From IMG/VR virus record IMGVR_UViG_3300035670_000810, positions 1-33,321 of that record: DNA of 33,321 nt; one strand, 5' to 3'. Numbering within the stretch: the first letter of the stretch is position 1; every line of letters begins with the position of its first letter. A program made the translations under genes and the position numbers. Below are positions 1 through 8,463 of the stretch, piece after piece. The DNA comes from a virus. The notes beneath the pieces were generated by a model. That model saw nothing but the letters and a program-made list of their open reading frames with translations, did not search any database and was not told where the DNA came from.

Positions 1-63
1 TAAATCGCCGTTCAAAAATTCAATATCGCCGTTTTCGTCTGTTATGATGTCTTTGTAACTCAT
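1..63 (-). CDS. gp25-like baseplate wedge protein, N-terminal fragment (second copy)
   Basis: This is the first 21 codons of the gp25-like gene that appears complete at 32944-33252. The start codon is the complement of the CAT at 61-63, and the frame runs off the left edge. It is not a separate gene: it appears twice only because the window overlaps itself. Read it with the full entry at the right end. Confidence 0.9.
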   Translation of the reverse strand, partial: MSYKDIITDENGDIEFLNGDL

Positions 64-132
64 AATTAATGTTTTATTTTATCGTTTTCAATGTCGGTTG
101 TTTGCGTTGGTGTAATCGTTTGAGTTGACCAC
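1..132. repeat. Terminal overlap, left copy
   Basis: These 132 bases recur at 33190-33321 with one mismatch (G at 127, T at 33316). This is the signature of a circular or terminally redundant molecule whose ends were not trimmed. It falls inside two coding genes, so it is not a dedicated end sequence. Removing one copy gives a unit of about 33,189 bp and joins the baseplate genes at the two ends into one leftward operon. Confidence 0.95.
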
Positions 133-629
133 GCCGTCGCGTCGGCTTTCAATTTTGCCCCGCCGTCTCGCGGAATCGGAACCCATGCCGTAAAAATATT
201 TTTCAATGTGTTCAAGTCATTTTCAACCGCGTTCAATTTGGAAACTAAATCATTTATTTTGATCAATCCGCCATTTGCCCCGCCGTTGAATTGAATGTCG
301 TCACAATCAATTAAAATTTGAACGTCCGATTTTACAATCAATTTGTCAATTTTTGAACATGTCGCCAAATATCCAGTATTATTATTTATAAATGTAACAA
401 TTCCAACACTATCGACCGCCGGAATACAAACGAAACCGTCCGCGCCGTCAATTACTGATTGCAAACGAACGCCATAAATCAACGGATCGCCATTCAATGG
501 TTCTACGTCGCATATTCTCTCCGTTTCGTCAACCGAAACAACTTTCACGGCAATAGAATAGTTTTGAACCGTTTTGTCCTTTGTGATTTCGCGTAATAAT
601 TCGCGAATACTTTTATTGCTTTCGTTCAT
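66..629 (-). CDS. Baseplate spike / assembly protein V (Mu gp45-like)
   Basis: A 187-residue protein that probably forms the central membrane-piercing spike of a contractile tail. Residues about 25-90 look like the N-terminal beta barrel of the gpV/gp45 spike family, with short beta-rich stretches and many glycines. A glycine/asparagine-rich turn (residues 114-121) leads into a short helical segment and a low-complexity Thr/Gln tail. It lies just after the hub gene (633-1583) and just before the gp25-like gene, the usual Mu/P2 baseplate order. In the right-hand duplicate a single base change turns codon 168 from Ser (TCA) to stop (TAA). Family assignment rests on position and general character more than on a sharp motif. 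Confidence 0.7.
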   Translation of the reverse strand: MNESNKSIRELLREITKDKTVQNYSIAVKVVSVDETERICDVEPLNGDPLIYGVRLQSVIDGADGFVCIPAVDSVGIVTFINNNTGYLATCSKIDKLIVKSDVQILIDCDDIQFNGGANGGLIKINDLVSKLNAVENDLNTLKNIFTAWVPIPRDGGAKLKADATAWSTQTITPTQTTDIENDKIKH

Positions 630-632
630 TTC

Positions 633-1583
633 TTAACCTTTACGCCCTAATTCTATTTTTTGTCTAAATCCATTCATTCCAAAGACGGTTTCGACACTAT
701 CAACAAAATATCGTCCTGATCGTTCCGGTATTTTTAGCGACTTCAATTCAATCAAATCGCCGTGCTGAATAACCGGTTCGCCGAATGTTTCAAAGCCACC
801 GCGGAACCCGGTAAACTTATATTTGTTTATTTCCGCCGTTGCAATATCCGTCAATGATTTTTTGTCTAAATTGTAATAATGGGCGGTTCTCGTTTCGCCG
901 TCGCCGTCCCCGACTTCGATTTCAATCTTTGTATTATCCGGCAACATGGAAACCGCTTTCAATTTTATTTTGATGTCGGTTTCGTCGCGCCAAATCAATG
1001 AATTGTCAATGACTTGTTTTTCGATTGTTATTGCGTGAATTTTTTCATTTTCCGCGATATATTGACGACCGACATACAAAACGCCATTCTGAATAAAACT
1101 ATCTAAAAAATACGTTTGTTTTAGTTCGTCCAATATTTGAACCGCCGTAACATTCACAACCCGAAACGACCCCAAATCGGCGTCCGGACAATTGAATTCG
1201 ATTCCAGTTCCGGCGGTTATATATGTCAACAACTGATTTAATGAAACTTTTTTCCACGAATTCGAAAACGATTTGTTTTTCAATAAAAACATGGCGTCCG
1301 AAACCGTCAATTCAATTGGCGTGTTAATCTTTACGTCTGAAATATAGCCGTCGAATACTTTAGTCAAATTTGGAAAATAACCTAATTCAATCGACACTTT
1401 GTCCCCACGCTTGAACAACGAATTCGCGCCGTTGACAATTGGAACGTCGCCGGAACGAATGTTTTTCGGAATTGTGATCCGTACATTGTCCGTGAATTGT
1501 TTCCAACTGGATTGAATGTTTATTTCAGTTGCCCAACGAAACAATTTGTTCCCAACGGTTATTTTACAATTTAATCGTTTCAT
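633..1583 (-). CDS. Baseplate hub protein (late control gpD / Mu gp44-like)
   Basis: A 316-residue protein expected to form the trimeric hub (gp27-like) that links the tail tube to the spike. The N-terminal part is beta-rich: a tube-like domain in which a ligand such as FKRGDKVSIELGY and then a GYISDVK segment match the repeated barrel pattern of this family. The C-terminal part ends with a VDSVETVFGMNGFRQKIELGR stretch, typical of late-control D proteins. It ends 3 bases before the spike gene and its start overlaps the stop of the DUF6046-like gene by 4 bases, pointing to coupled translation. Genome position between the tape measure/DUF6046 protein and the spike strongly supports the call. 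Confidence 0.72.
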   Translation of the reverse strand: MKRLNCKITVGNKLFRWATEINIQSSWKQFTDNVRITIPKNIRSGDVPIVNGANSLFKRGDKVSIELGYFPNLTKVFDGYISDVKINTPIELTVSDAMFLLKNKSFSNSWKKVSLNQLLTYITAGTGIEFNCPDADLGSFRVVNVTAVQILDELKQTYFLDSFIQNGVLYVGRQYIAENEKIHAITIEKQVIDNSLIWRDETDIKIKLKAVSMLPDNTKIEIEVGDGDGETRTAHYYNLDKKSLTDIATAEINKYKFTGFRGGFETFGEPVIQHGDLIELKSLKIPERSGRYFVDSVETVFGMNGFRQKIELGRKG

Positions 1584-2134
1584 ATTTCTTCTAATTCAAC
1601 CGGATTGTCCGACAATAAAGAAATTCTAAATTCTTGAATATTTCTAAAACCCTCCGTTTGTGGTAAATCGTAATTTGTTACAACAACGGACGAAATTCCA
1701 AACCAGTTAAGAAATTCAGAAATCAAAGTCAAATTTGTTTGAGCCTTTAAAATTTGGATCAATTCGTTAACTTCTTTTTCCGGATAAACATTTTGTTTTG
1801 AACTTATAGTTCCTTCAATGTCGATTGTGAAATCGCCGTCGGAAATATATTCTTTGACCGTTCCATTCAGTCCCGCAATGGGTGTCGTGACAATATTTTT
1901 TTGTTGGGAAATCGACATCAAACAATGATCGATTGATATTCCATTTTTTATCTCGATTGTTTCATTTTCTAATGTTTGCCACTTAAACGGCTTAATCTCT
2001 AAATTAGAGAAAACCGGCGTACCGAAATAAGATGTTCGCGTTGCTTGATCGCTTTCAACCGTCAAGGGCGTGAACAACTTTGTTTTTAATAAACCAATTC
2101 CGGCGCCGGTTAATGTATATTTGCCTATTGCCAT
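1580..2134 (-). CDS. Tail protein between tape measure and hub (DUF6046-like)
   Basis: A 184-residue protein resembling the DUF6046 family seen in Bacteroidota phages and prophages. The recognisable core is at about residues 76-115, where a TTPIAGLNGTVKEYISDG segment precedes a beta-rich strand, with a predicted helix and short strands after it. It sits directly between the tape measure and the hub, where other myoviruses encode a LysM-bearing or DNA-circulation (gpN-like) tail protein, so a role in joining the tail tube or baseplate hub is inferred from context only. Its stop overlaps the hub start. Confidence 0.55.
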   Translation of the reverse strand: MAIGKYTLTGAGIGLLKTKLFTPLTVESDQATRTSYFGTPVFSNLEIKPFKWQTLENETIEIKNGISIDHCLMSISQQKNIVTTPIAGLNGTVKEYISDGDFTIDIEGTISSKQNVYPEKEVNELIQILKAQTNLTLISEFLNWFGISSVVVTNYDLPQTEGFRNIQEFRISLLSDNPVELEEI

Positions 2135-2143
2135 TTTTTTTAA

Positions 2144-3811
2144 TTATGTCGTTTGTACGTCGTTAACTACGCCCAACAATAAACGCGAAACTTCTGATCG
2201 GATAATTGATTTCATGTCGGTTAAATCTTTTATCGTTTCGAATTTTTGTTCTTTGATTAACGATCCAATATTTATATTGAAAACTTTCGGCGCTCCGGCT
2301 GAAATTTCAGAAATACCCGACTTTAAATCCGTTTTCGTGCCTTTTAGCTTCGTTTTCTTTTTTGTTGATAGTTGTGTTTGTGCAATGCTTTTTAATGTCT
2401 TGTCGTCCACGCCTTGAACTTTTCCGCCGGTTTTCTTTTGTATGTTTTGAACGGTTTTTTTTGTTTCTTCCGGAACAACAACATTTAATTTTTTTCTCAT
2501 GCTCTTTATCCATTCCGCACCATTTCCGGCAATCTTACCCAAACCGGGGATTTTAGCGATTAGTTGCAAAAATTGTTGCATAGGCATTAATAAGGCGTCA
2601 AGGATAACCATTCCCAACTTTTTGAAACCGGCAATTATTCCACCAGTTGAAAAAGCACTTTTCAATCCGTCCCAGTTACGGCGTAAAGACTGAATAATTC
2701 CAACAATAACCCCAACCGCCGGGCTTAAAAACATTAACATCATTGCGCCCCACTCTTCGAAATGTCGAATCGCTAAAACAATTCCGGCGACAAGCAACGC
2801 AATTGCTCCAATAATAGCGCCTATTGGGTTCGCGTACATGATTGCGTTCAATGTGGCGAACGCCGTCGAAAAACCACCAGTAAACAAGGTCGCTAAACCT
2901 ACGGCAATTTTATACGCGACAAACGCCCCGCCCACAATACCGACAACAATCGCGATGTCTTTTAATAAGCCTTTATTTTCTAAAATTGCACCCGCCAACG
3001 AAATAAAACCATTAATCGCGGGTTGAATAATATCGAAAATTTTGATAGCTAAATTCTTTAAATTATCAATGACGGTTGACATTCGTCCGGCGGTTGTTTG
3101 CGATTGCTTATTCATCATATCGTAAAAAATCCCACCGTTTGACGTCATATTCATGAATGCTTGGTTCATAACGTCGGACGTGATTGCGCCCTTTTCCCCC
3201 ATTTTCATGACTTCGGCTTTCGTCACGCCGAACATTTTTGCAAGTTCCCCCAGGATCGGAATTCCACGTTCCGAAAATTGGTTTAATTCTTCGGCTTGTA
3301 ATTTACCTTTGTTTGTTGCTTTTTGGAATATTTGCGCCAATTCTTCAATTGGAACGGCTGAACCGGACGCCACGTCGCCAATCATTCTCAAATTTGCTTG
3401 AATATCATTCGCGCCAATTCCGGCGGACAATAACATTCGCGACGCTTTCAAAAGTTCGTCGGTTTCAAAGGGCGTGACCGCTCCAAATTGCTGAACCTGT
3501 TCAATTAGTTGGTTGGCTTCTTTTTGGCTACCTAACAACGTCCCAAATGCGACGCGTGTTTGTTCCATGTTCGCGCCCAATTGGTAAACCTCACGACCCG
3601 CCAACGCGACGCCACCCGCCAACGCCGTCCAACCTACAATTTTTGTAAGCCCACCCAAACGAGAAGATAAACCGCTCGAACCGTCGCCAATATTGTCGGA
3701 CAATCCGTCAACCTTTGAACGTAATTTGTCCATTTGATCCGCAATCGTTTTCAGTGATCCGAAATTCCGATCAATCAATTCAATTATATAGGTTTCGCGA
3801 TTATCCGACAT
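2144..3811 (-). CDS. Tail tape measure protein
   Basis: A 555-residue protein that sets tail length and is thought to be expelled with the DNA. Residues about 80-260 are a classic tape-measure domain: an MEQTRVAFGTLLG opening, a GAVTPFETDELLKASRMLL stretch and a LAQIFQKATNKGKLQAEEL stretch. Two strongly hydrophobic blocks follow (about 283-310 and 327-375), as usual for proteins that cross the host membrane during injection. The C-terminal 100 residues are Lys/Thr-rich. It is short for a tape measure; using the usual rule of about 0.15 nm per residue the tail would be near 80 nm. It directly follows the frameshifted chaperone, the conserved order for tailed phages. Confidence 0.92.
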   Translation of the reverse strand: MSDNRETYIIELIDRNFGSLKTIADQMDKLRSKVDGLSDNIGDGSSGLSSRLGGLTKIVGWTALAGGVALAGREVYQLGANMEQTRVAFGTLLGSQKEANQLIEQVQQFGAVTPFETDELLKASRMLLSAGIGANDIQANLRMIGDVASGSAVPIEELAQIFQKATNKGKLQAEELNQFSERGIPILGELAKMFGVTKAEVMKMGEKGAITSDVMNQAFMNMTSNGGIFYDMMNKQSQTTAGRMSTVIDNLKNLAIKIFDIIQPAINGFISLAGAILENKGLLKDIAIVVGIVGGAFVAYKIAVGLATLFTGGFSTAFATLNAIMYANPIGAIIGAIALLVAGIVLAIRHFEEWGAMMLMFLSPAVGVIVGIIQSLRRNWDGLKSAFSTGGIIAGFKKLGMVILDALLMPMQQFLQLIAKIPGLGKIAGNGAEWIKSMRKKLNVVVPEETKKTVQNIQKKTGGKVQGVDDKTLKSIAQTQLSTKKKTKLKGTKTDLKSGISEISAGAPKVFNINIGSLIKEQKFETIKDLTDMKSIIRSEVSRLLLGVVNDVQTT

Positions 3812-3823
3812 ATATTTAATTTT

Positions 3824-4305
3824 TTAACTTTCTTCACTCATTCCAAAACGCTTTGCTTCATGTTCTAAACAGTATTTTAAATCATTCCACAACTTCGCAA
3901 AATCATAATCGTTCAACTGATCCGGATCTATTTTAAAATGAAAACGGATCAAAGCCGACATTTTGCGAATTTCGTCTTCGTTTTTCCCCGGACGAATTGC
4001 CGTCCGGCTTATAACTTTTTTAGGCTTGAACTTTTTCGTTCAATTAATTGAACCGCATTTAAGCACGCGTCGACATACAATTCCGGATCGGTTTTTAATT
4101 CTTCGTCGCCCGAAATCCAACACGAATTTAAAATCAATTCGCCCGCCGTAATCATTTTAGGCGTTCCGGTTAATGGCATGATTAAACCCAACGCTTGTTC
4201 CATTACTGGACGCGTTATCGCTTTTAAATAACATTTTTTTCCCTCAATTTCCAAAACGTATTTCGCGCCATTTGGGATTGTTTCATTTGTTTTTTCCATT
4301 TCCAT
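3824..4305 (-). CDS. Tail assembly chaperone, -1 frameshift fusion product (G-T type)
   Basis: Predicted 160-residue product made when ribosomes slip back one base at 4015-4021. It keeps the first 97 residues of the short chaperone and adds 63 residues (starting VISRTAIRPGKNEDEIRKMS) read in the -1 frame from 4015 to the TAA at 3824-3826. The extension frame is closed by a stop at 4040-4042 and has no start codon before the slip site, so it is reached only by slipping or from an internal ATG at 3959-3961. The extension is rich in Asp, Lys and aromatic residues (LNDYDFAKLWNDLKYCLEHE) and looks like real protein. In other tailed phages the long form binds the tape measure and recruits tube subunits. 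Confidence 0.82.
3988..4021 (-). promoter_or_regulatory. Programmed -1 ribosomal frameshift signal
   Basis: Read on the minus strand, a slippery heptamer A_AAA_AAG (4021 to 4015) is in the correct phase: the zero-frame codons are CTA AAA AAG. After a 7-base spacer (4014-4008) comes a perfect 7-bp stem, CCGGACG (4007-4001) pairing with CGTCCGG (3994-3988) around a 6-base loop GCAATT. Heptamer, spacer length and a strong GC hairpin in otherwise AT-rich DNA together match the standard -1 frameshift element, the same heptamer used by E. coli dnaX. Confidence 0.88.
4009..4305 (-). CDS. Tail assembly chaperone, short form (G-like)
   Basis: A 98-residue protein between tail tube and tape measure genes, the fixed position of the tail assembly chaperone. 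The sequence (NGAKYVLEIEGKKCYLKAIT near the N-terminus, then a helical region with GLIMPLTGTPKMITAGELIL) resembles small Mu-like and Bacteroidota phage chaperones. It ends SSLKKL immediately after the slippery heptamer, and most ribosomes should stop here. The start is the complement of the CAT at 4303-4305; the leader upstream is A-rich. Both short and long forms are needed in fixed ratio in phages where this was tested. Confidence 0.8.
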   Translation of the reverse strand: MEMEKTNETIPNGAKYVLEIEGKKCYLKAITRPVMEQALGLIMPLTGTPKMITAGELILNSCWISGDEELKTDPELYVDACLNAVQLIERKSSSLKKL

Positions 4306-4346
4306 AAAATCAAAAATTTAATTTATTATTTGAACGGTAAAAATAC

Positions 4347-4377
4347 AAAAAAACCCGAACGAATTTGTCCGGGTTTT
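4347..4377 (-). terminator. Intrinsic terminator between tail tube and tail chaperone genes
   Basis: On the minus strand AAAACCCG (4377-4370) and CGGGTTTT (4357-4350) form an 8-bp stem, with two further possible pairs past a mismatch, followed by a run of T (complement of the A-run 4347-4353). It sits in the 98-base gap after the tube gene and faces the late transcript. It would lower expression of the chaperone, tape measure and baseplate genes compared with capsid, sheath and tube, which are needed in many more copies. Confidence 0.75.
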
Positions 4378-4403
4378 AATCAAATTTTATTGTTTGAATT
4401 TTT

Positions 4404-4817
4404 TTATCTCCATACAATATGCGACGGCAATAAGTCGTATTTATATTTCAAATCGGTGTCGCCTTGCGTTCCCGAAACGCCGTCTTTCAAAAACTCACAA
4501 TTTTTTAAAACGTGCGTTGTTGGGTTTTGAGGATTTCCGAAAAAAACCGTAATATCAAATGCCGGAACTTGCAATAAAGATCCGTTTGGTGCAACTCGTC
4601 GAATTGCTTCGGCGTCGTTCATTGAAAATTCAATTGACGCCGTCACTTCAATAGCGCCCGCACCTCTTGAAACTGGTCTATTTCCGGCGCCGTAATTATT
4701 TTTTTTATCTTGCGTTTCTTCATAGTCGATTGCAGAAACCGACGCTACTGGAACGCCTAAAACCGTTACGATTACTTGCGCGAAATCATACGCGCGTCCG
4801 TTAATTAATGGTTGCAT
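4404..4817 (-). CDS. Tail tube protein
   Basis: A 137-residue beta-rich protein forming the inner tube of the contractile tail. It follows the sheath gene by 11 bases and precedes the chaperone, as in other myoviruses. The pattern is that of tube proteins: INGRAYDFAQVIVTVLG at the N-terminus, a YEETQDKKNNYGAGNRPVSR loop and a TASIEFSMNDAEAIRRV segment, then alternating strands. A terminator lies just after its stop. The call rests on order, size and pattern. Confidence 0.82.
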   Translation of the reverse strand: MQPLINGRAYDFAQVIVTVLGVPVASVSAIDYEETQDKKNNYGAGNRPVSRGAGAIEVTASIEFSMNDAEAIRRVAPNGSLLQVPAFDITVFFGNPQNPTTHVLKNCEFLKDGVSGTQGDTDLKYKYDLLPSHIVWR

Positions 4818-4828
4818 ATCTTTTTAAA

Positions 4829-6010
4829 TTAAATGTTTAAGGCAAAGCCAATATTTAACACTATCTCACGCGCTACGCCCACCGGAACCAATTTAATGGC
4901 AATTGATAATTGACCGGTTGACAATACGTTTTGAGCCGGATTAATTGTTACACTAAATGCGGACAATTCGCCGTCAATTTCCATTGATTCCAAACCGCGT
5001 GACGCTTCATTTTTGAATAACGAAATTGTGTTTTCGTCCAATGTTCCGTCTTCATTAATGTACAATGGCGAATTAATGAACGGCAACATGAACGAACGAA
5101 CATTGCGAACCGCTTTGTCAATTGTTCTGTTGTTTTCAATATACGCGTAATCGCTTGTTACTGAAATACAAGTCGGCGCGTCATTGAAAAATGTTCCCGC
5201 AAACCCCGGACGTTTTATCAAAAAGATATATCCGTAATCGCTTAACCCATTCAAAGCCGTTTTAGAAATCGTTTTCACTTGTACCGACGCCGAATTCAAA
5301 GAAATTGCCGGAACGTCAAATTCTGATCCGTCAACGACATTGAATTGACCAACCCAACCGATATTCTCATGAACCTTTGACAATGAAACCATTCCCAAAA
5401 CCGCACCAATACAACCCAATGATTTCCCAGTTGCCGTTGCAATTGCCGTTCCGTCGTTTGCTCCGTCTTCGCCAATACATACAGAAACATTTTTGCAACT
5501 TAACGCCCTCAAATCAACAAATCCGCCAACGGTTGCAATCCCGCGCGTATTTGCCGAATAAATAACGCTTAACGGCATGTCTTCGCCCTCTAAAATTGTC
5601 GCACTTGCTTGTAGTGTCGTAACTTTCGCCGTCGCAAATGCCGTGTTCGGATCAAAGAAACCGATTTGACGAATTTCGCCGTCCGCTGACCTTTGCAAAG
5701 TTTCAATTGATGAATAGTCGATTGCGGTGTCGTCAATCAAATGGATATACAATTTGCCGTTTGGTTGCTTCTTGAAAAACTGGTTCAAGTGATACCATAT
5801 TTGCGTCGTATATGTTCCGGCCTTAACAATTCCCAACGCTTCAACGTCCGAAATCGAATAAACGATTTTTGTTCGATCCGTTGTCGAAAATCCCGCCGGT
5901 AAATTTGCGTTTGTAAACGGCATAATAAAACCGGAAATATGATCGTTCGTCGCTAATGGACGACCTAAACCACCTTTGCCACGGTTTACCGTAATTTTAG
6001 AAATTCCCAT
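4829..6010 (-). CDS. Tail sheath protein (DUF2586-like)
   Basis: A 393-residue protein resembling the DUF2586 tail-sheath family of Bacteroidota phages. It opens MGISKITVNRGKGGLGRP, followed by a DHISGFIMPF stretch, and has a conserved C-terminal domain with NVRSFMLPFINSPLYINEDG (residues 300-320) and a final strand-rich part VLNIGFALNI. Sheath subunits contract to drive the tube through the host envelope, so its presence shows the virion is a myovirus. It is followed 11 bases later by the tube gene, as expected. Confidence 0.88.
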   Translation of the reverse strand: MGISKITVNRGKGGLGRPLATNDHISGFIMPFTNANLPAGFSTTDRTKIVYSISDVEALGIVKAGTYTTQIWYHLNQFFKKQPNGKLYIHLIDDTAIDYSSIETLQRSADGEIRQIGFFDPNTAFATAKVTTLQASATILEGEDMPLSVIYSANTRGIATVGGFVDLRALSCKNVSVCIGEDGANDGTAIATATGKSLGCIGAVLGMVSLSKVHENIGWVGQFNVVDGSEFDVPAISLNSASVQVKTISKTALNGLSDYGYIFLIKRPGFAGTFFNDAPTCISVTSDYAYIENNRTIDKAVRNVRSFMLPFINSPLYINEDGTLDENTISLFKNEASRGLESMEIDGELSAFSVTINPAQNVLSTGQLSIAIKLVPVGVAREIVLNIGFALNI

Positions 6011-6013
6011 TTT

Positions 6014-6328
6014 TTAAATATTTTCTTTTGTTGATTTTTTTGCGGTTGTTTTTTTCTTTTCGCGTCGGTCTTCAATCGCTTCGATAATTTCTTCAATGAT
6101 CAATTTTAAAATCCATTTCGAACCCTCAAATAATAGTCTTTTTAACGGTTCGTCGATTTTATTTTCGTCCTTTGTAAAAATTACAATTTCGCGATTTTCC
6201 AATGTTTGAGAATGTGCGTCCGCAAATCTATAATTGTCTAAATCGAATAGTGTTTCGTCCGATGTTAGGCAAACGCCTTTCGCGTCCGGATTAGACGCGA
6301 AAAACAATTTTGCTTTATCTTCTAACAT
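6014..6328 (-). CDS. Small unknown protein between capsid and sheath genes
   Basis: A 104-residue protein with a mixed N-terminal half (LFFASNPDAKGVCLTSDETLF) and a very charged, helical C-terminal half that ends in a Lys/Thr-rich basic tail (about residues 92-104). It lies between the major capsid and sheath genes, with 3 bases separating it from the sheath start. A small protein at this position is common in related phages and may take part in head-tail joining or in capsid decoration, but I do not recognise the family. Confidence 0.6.
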   Translation of the reverse strand: MLEDKAKLFFASNPDAKGVCLTSDETLFDLDNYRFADAHSQTLENREIVIFTKDENKIDEPLKRLLFEGSKWILKLIIEEIIEAIEDRREKKKTTAKKSTKENI

Positions 6329-6339
6329 TGTTTATCGAA

Positions 6340-7257
6340 TTATGGTGCAACGTAACCTTGAGCCAATGCAACAATACCTTTGTTGTCTGTTCTCATTTTA
6401 CTTGCTCCGTGCATAATCAAAGCAGACATAACGTCGCCGTAATATTCCGGAACGTCCATTGACGCGAAAAAATTAACACTTCCCAACGCTTGAGCAACCG
6501 CCGATTTGTGGAACGCAAACGCCCCTAAACAATCCGTTACCGCGTCCGCTGATCCAATTGCTTTTTTAACCGCGTTTGCTTGTGCGTCAAATAAAACAGT
6601 TGTTGATCTTTTAAAGACTTTGAAACCGAAAATCTCATTCACAACGCCCGACGTTTGATCCGCAACACGACCGAAATCCGCGCGAACTAATGCGTCAATT
6701 CCGAACAATTCGTAATACATTGCCGTTGGTAAAACCAAATAGCGATCCATTGACGGAACATTGTCTAAATCCAATTTACGAGCCATTTTTGCAATGTCGT
6801 CTTTTGTGATTAATTTTCTTGTTCCAGTTGCCGTTGAGTTTGGTAAATCCGACGTTGCTGAACCCGACGTTCTTAATACCAATGAAGACGATCCGTCCGG
6901 TGTCCACGCGTACGCCGTTTCAGTTCCGATTCTTTCATTCAAAACCGCCGTATGTTGTCCTAAAACTGAATTTCTTTTTCCATAAGAAACCTGTAATTCT
7001 TCTAAGTTTGTGATTACGATCGGATCTGTTGAAAACTCTGCCAAATTGTAATCTAAAACCGTGTCGGTTCTTTGTCCGATTGTAGCCGGTAATACTCCGC
7101 GGTTTTTAGAAATTCCCGGAGCCGAACCACTTTGCGGAACGTGAACCGTTTTGTTAGATACATACGCGGAATGATCTGTTCCCGCTTTGATAAACTCCGA
7201 ACCTTGGTGTAATGTTTCCATTATGTCCGCGATCCAAATTTCTTTTTGTAAGCCCAT
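6340..7257 (-). CDS. Major capsid protein
   Basis: A 305-residue protein likely to form the head shell (HK97-like fold inferred). It lies downstream of the protease/scaffold gene and upstream of the tail genes, the usual location. It starts MGLQKEIWIADIMETLHQGS, typical of Bacteroidota phage capsid proteins, and has conserved segments such as NRGVLPATIGQRTDTVLDYN and a C-terminal STTVLFDAQANAVK stretch, including a DVPEYYGDVMSALIMHGASK motif. The C-terminus YVAP fits a mature capsid end. No separate decoration protein is evident. Confidence 0.88.
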   Translation of the reverse strand: MGLQKEIWIADIMETLHQGSEFIKAGTDHSAYVSNKTVHVPQSGSAPGISKNRGVLPATIGQRTDTVLDYNLAEFSTDPIVITNLEELQVSYGKRNSVLGQHTAVLNERIGTETAYAWTPDGSSSLVLRTSGSATSDLPNSTATGTRKLITKDDIAKMARKLDLDNVPSMDRYLVLPTAMYYELFGIDALVRADFGRVADQTSGVVNEIFGFKVFKRSTTVLFDAQANAVKKAIGSADAVTDCLGAFAFHKSAVAQALGSVNFFASMDVPEYYGDVMSALIMHGASKMRTDNKGIVALAQGYVAP

Positions 7258-7293
7258 TTTTTTTTGCTTTTTATTGGTTATTGACTAATTTAA

Positions 7294-8430
7294 TTAAATT
7301 GACGGTTCAACGCCGTATTGATCCAGGTACATTTGTTTGTACGTTTCCGGTTCTTCATTCAAAATTCTTTGAACTTCTTTCGGATTGTTTTTTTCCATTT
7401 CACGCAAAGAAACATTTTTCCCGCCGTTGTTCGTTTGAACGGTGTTCGTTACGCGAACTGGTGTTCTTTTTACCGACTTCAAAATGGTTTTGAACGTGTC
7501 CAAATTGTTTTTTGCAATTTCGATCATTTGTTCTTTTGAACTTTCTTCGATTAAACCGCCTTTGATTGCATTTTCAACGCTTTCAACGGCACGCGCGTCG
7601 TTTTGTTCTTTAACTTCTTTTTCAAGTTCCGTTTTTTCTTCTTCAAGCGCCACTTTTTCCGCTTCTAATTCCGAAACTTTGTTTTGAGCATTTGCCAAAA
7701 GCGTTTCGTTTTCTTTGATTTTATTCAAAATCGACGTTTCGTCGGCTTTTGCGTCTAATCCAAAATGATTTCTAATTTGTTCCATTTTTTGAACTTTATT
7801 TTGATTATACATTGAATTTACTAATGCCAAAAGTTGATCCGGCGTCGTTGCTTCATTCAGTACGCGCCCGGTTGAAATGATTTCGTCCGCCAATCCGTTT
7901 TCGATTGTTTGTTCCGCCGTGAACCACGTTTCACGCGCCATTAAATCGGAAATTTCCGTTTCTGTTAATTTTGAATTGTTCGTCAAAATTGTGACTAACT
8001 GATCCCGGAACGATTCAAGCGCTTTTCTTTGCTTTTCCGACATGAATTCAATCGGTGTTCCGAATGACGGATCGTGAACCATTAAACGCCCAAAATCCGA
8101 AATGTATCGCTTTTGTCCCGCTTGAAATATGATTCCCGAAATTGACGCCCCTAAACCCTCTATAAATGTCGAAACCGGTTTCTTTGAATTTTTGATTGCT
8201 GAAAAAATCGAAAAGCCGTCGATTACAGATCCACCGGCGCTATTAATACGAACATTAATTGCCGAAACGCTTGGATCTGAATTTATCCAATTGATTTCGT
8301 CCGCAAATGATTGTCCGTCGATACCCTCAAAACGCCCAGTTTGATCATTGAATGATCGTCCGATTGTATCAAACAAATACATTTCCGCCGTTCCGTCGTT
8401 TGTGATATTTTTAACGTGCCTTAATTCCAT
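7294..8430 (-). CDS. ClpP-like head maturation protease fused to a scaffold domain
   Basis: A 378-residue protein. Residues 1-215 are a ClpP/S49-like serine protease: an INVRINSAGGSVIDGFSIF stretch (57-76), the nucleophile in GLGASISG (Ser96), the His in LMVHDPS (His119), and an acidic residue in ARETWFTAEQ (Glu167) where ClpP has its Asp. Residues about 235-285 are a long Glu/Lys-rich coiled coil, followed by a C-terminal part ending with YKQMYLDQYGVEPSI. This is the protease-scaffold fusion used to build and then trim the procapsid. It lies directly upstream of the capsid gene. Confidence 0.86.
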   Translation of the reverse strand: MELRHVKNITNDGTAEMYLFDTIGRSFNDQTGRFEGIDGQSFADEINWINSDPSVSAINVRINSAGGSVIDGFSIFSAIKNSKKPVSTFIEGLGASISGIIFQAGQKRYISDFGRLMVHDPSFGTPIEFMSEKQRKALESFRDQLVTILTNNSKLTETEISDLMARETWFTAEQTIENGLADEIISTGRVLNEATTPDQLLALVNSMYNQNKVQKMEQIRNHFGLDAKADETSILNKIKENETLLANAQNKVSELEAEKVALEEEKTELEKEVKEQNDARAVESVENAIKGGLIEESSKEQMIEIAKNNLDTFKTILKSVKRTPVRVTNTVQTNNGGKNVSLREMEKNNPKEVQRILNEEPETYKQMYLDQYGVEPSI

Positions 8431-8463
8431 GCTCCAAAATGAATTAAAAAAAATTATATTTCG

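Noticed and set aside
2070-2417. 115-aa rightward open frame over the tape measure start
   Set aside because: Antisense shadow of the tape measure and DUF6046-like genes; hydrophobic, biased composition and no initiation context.
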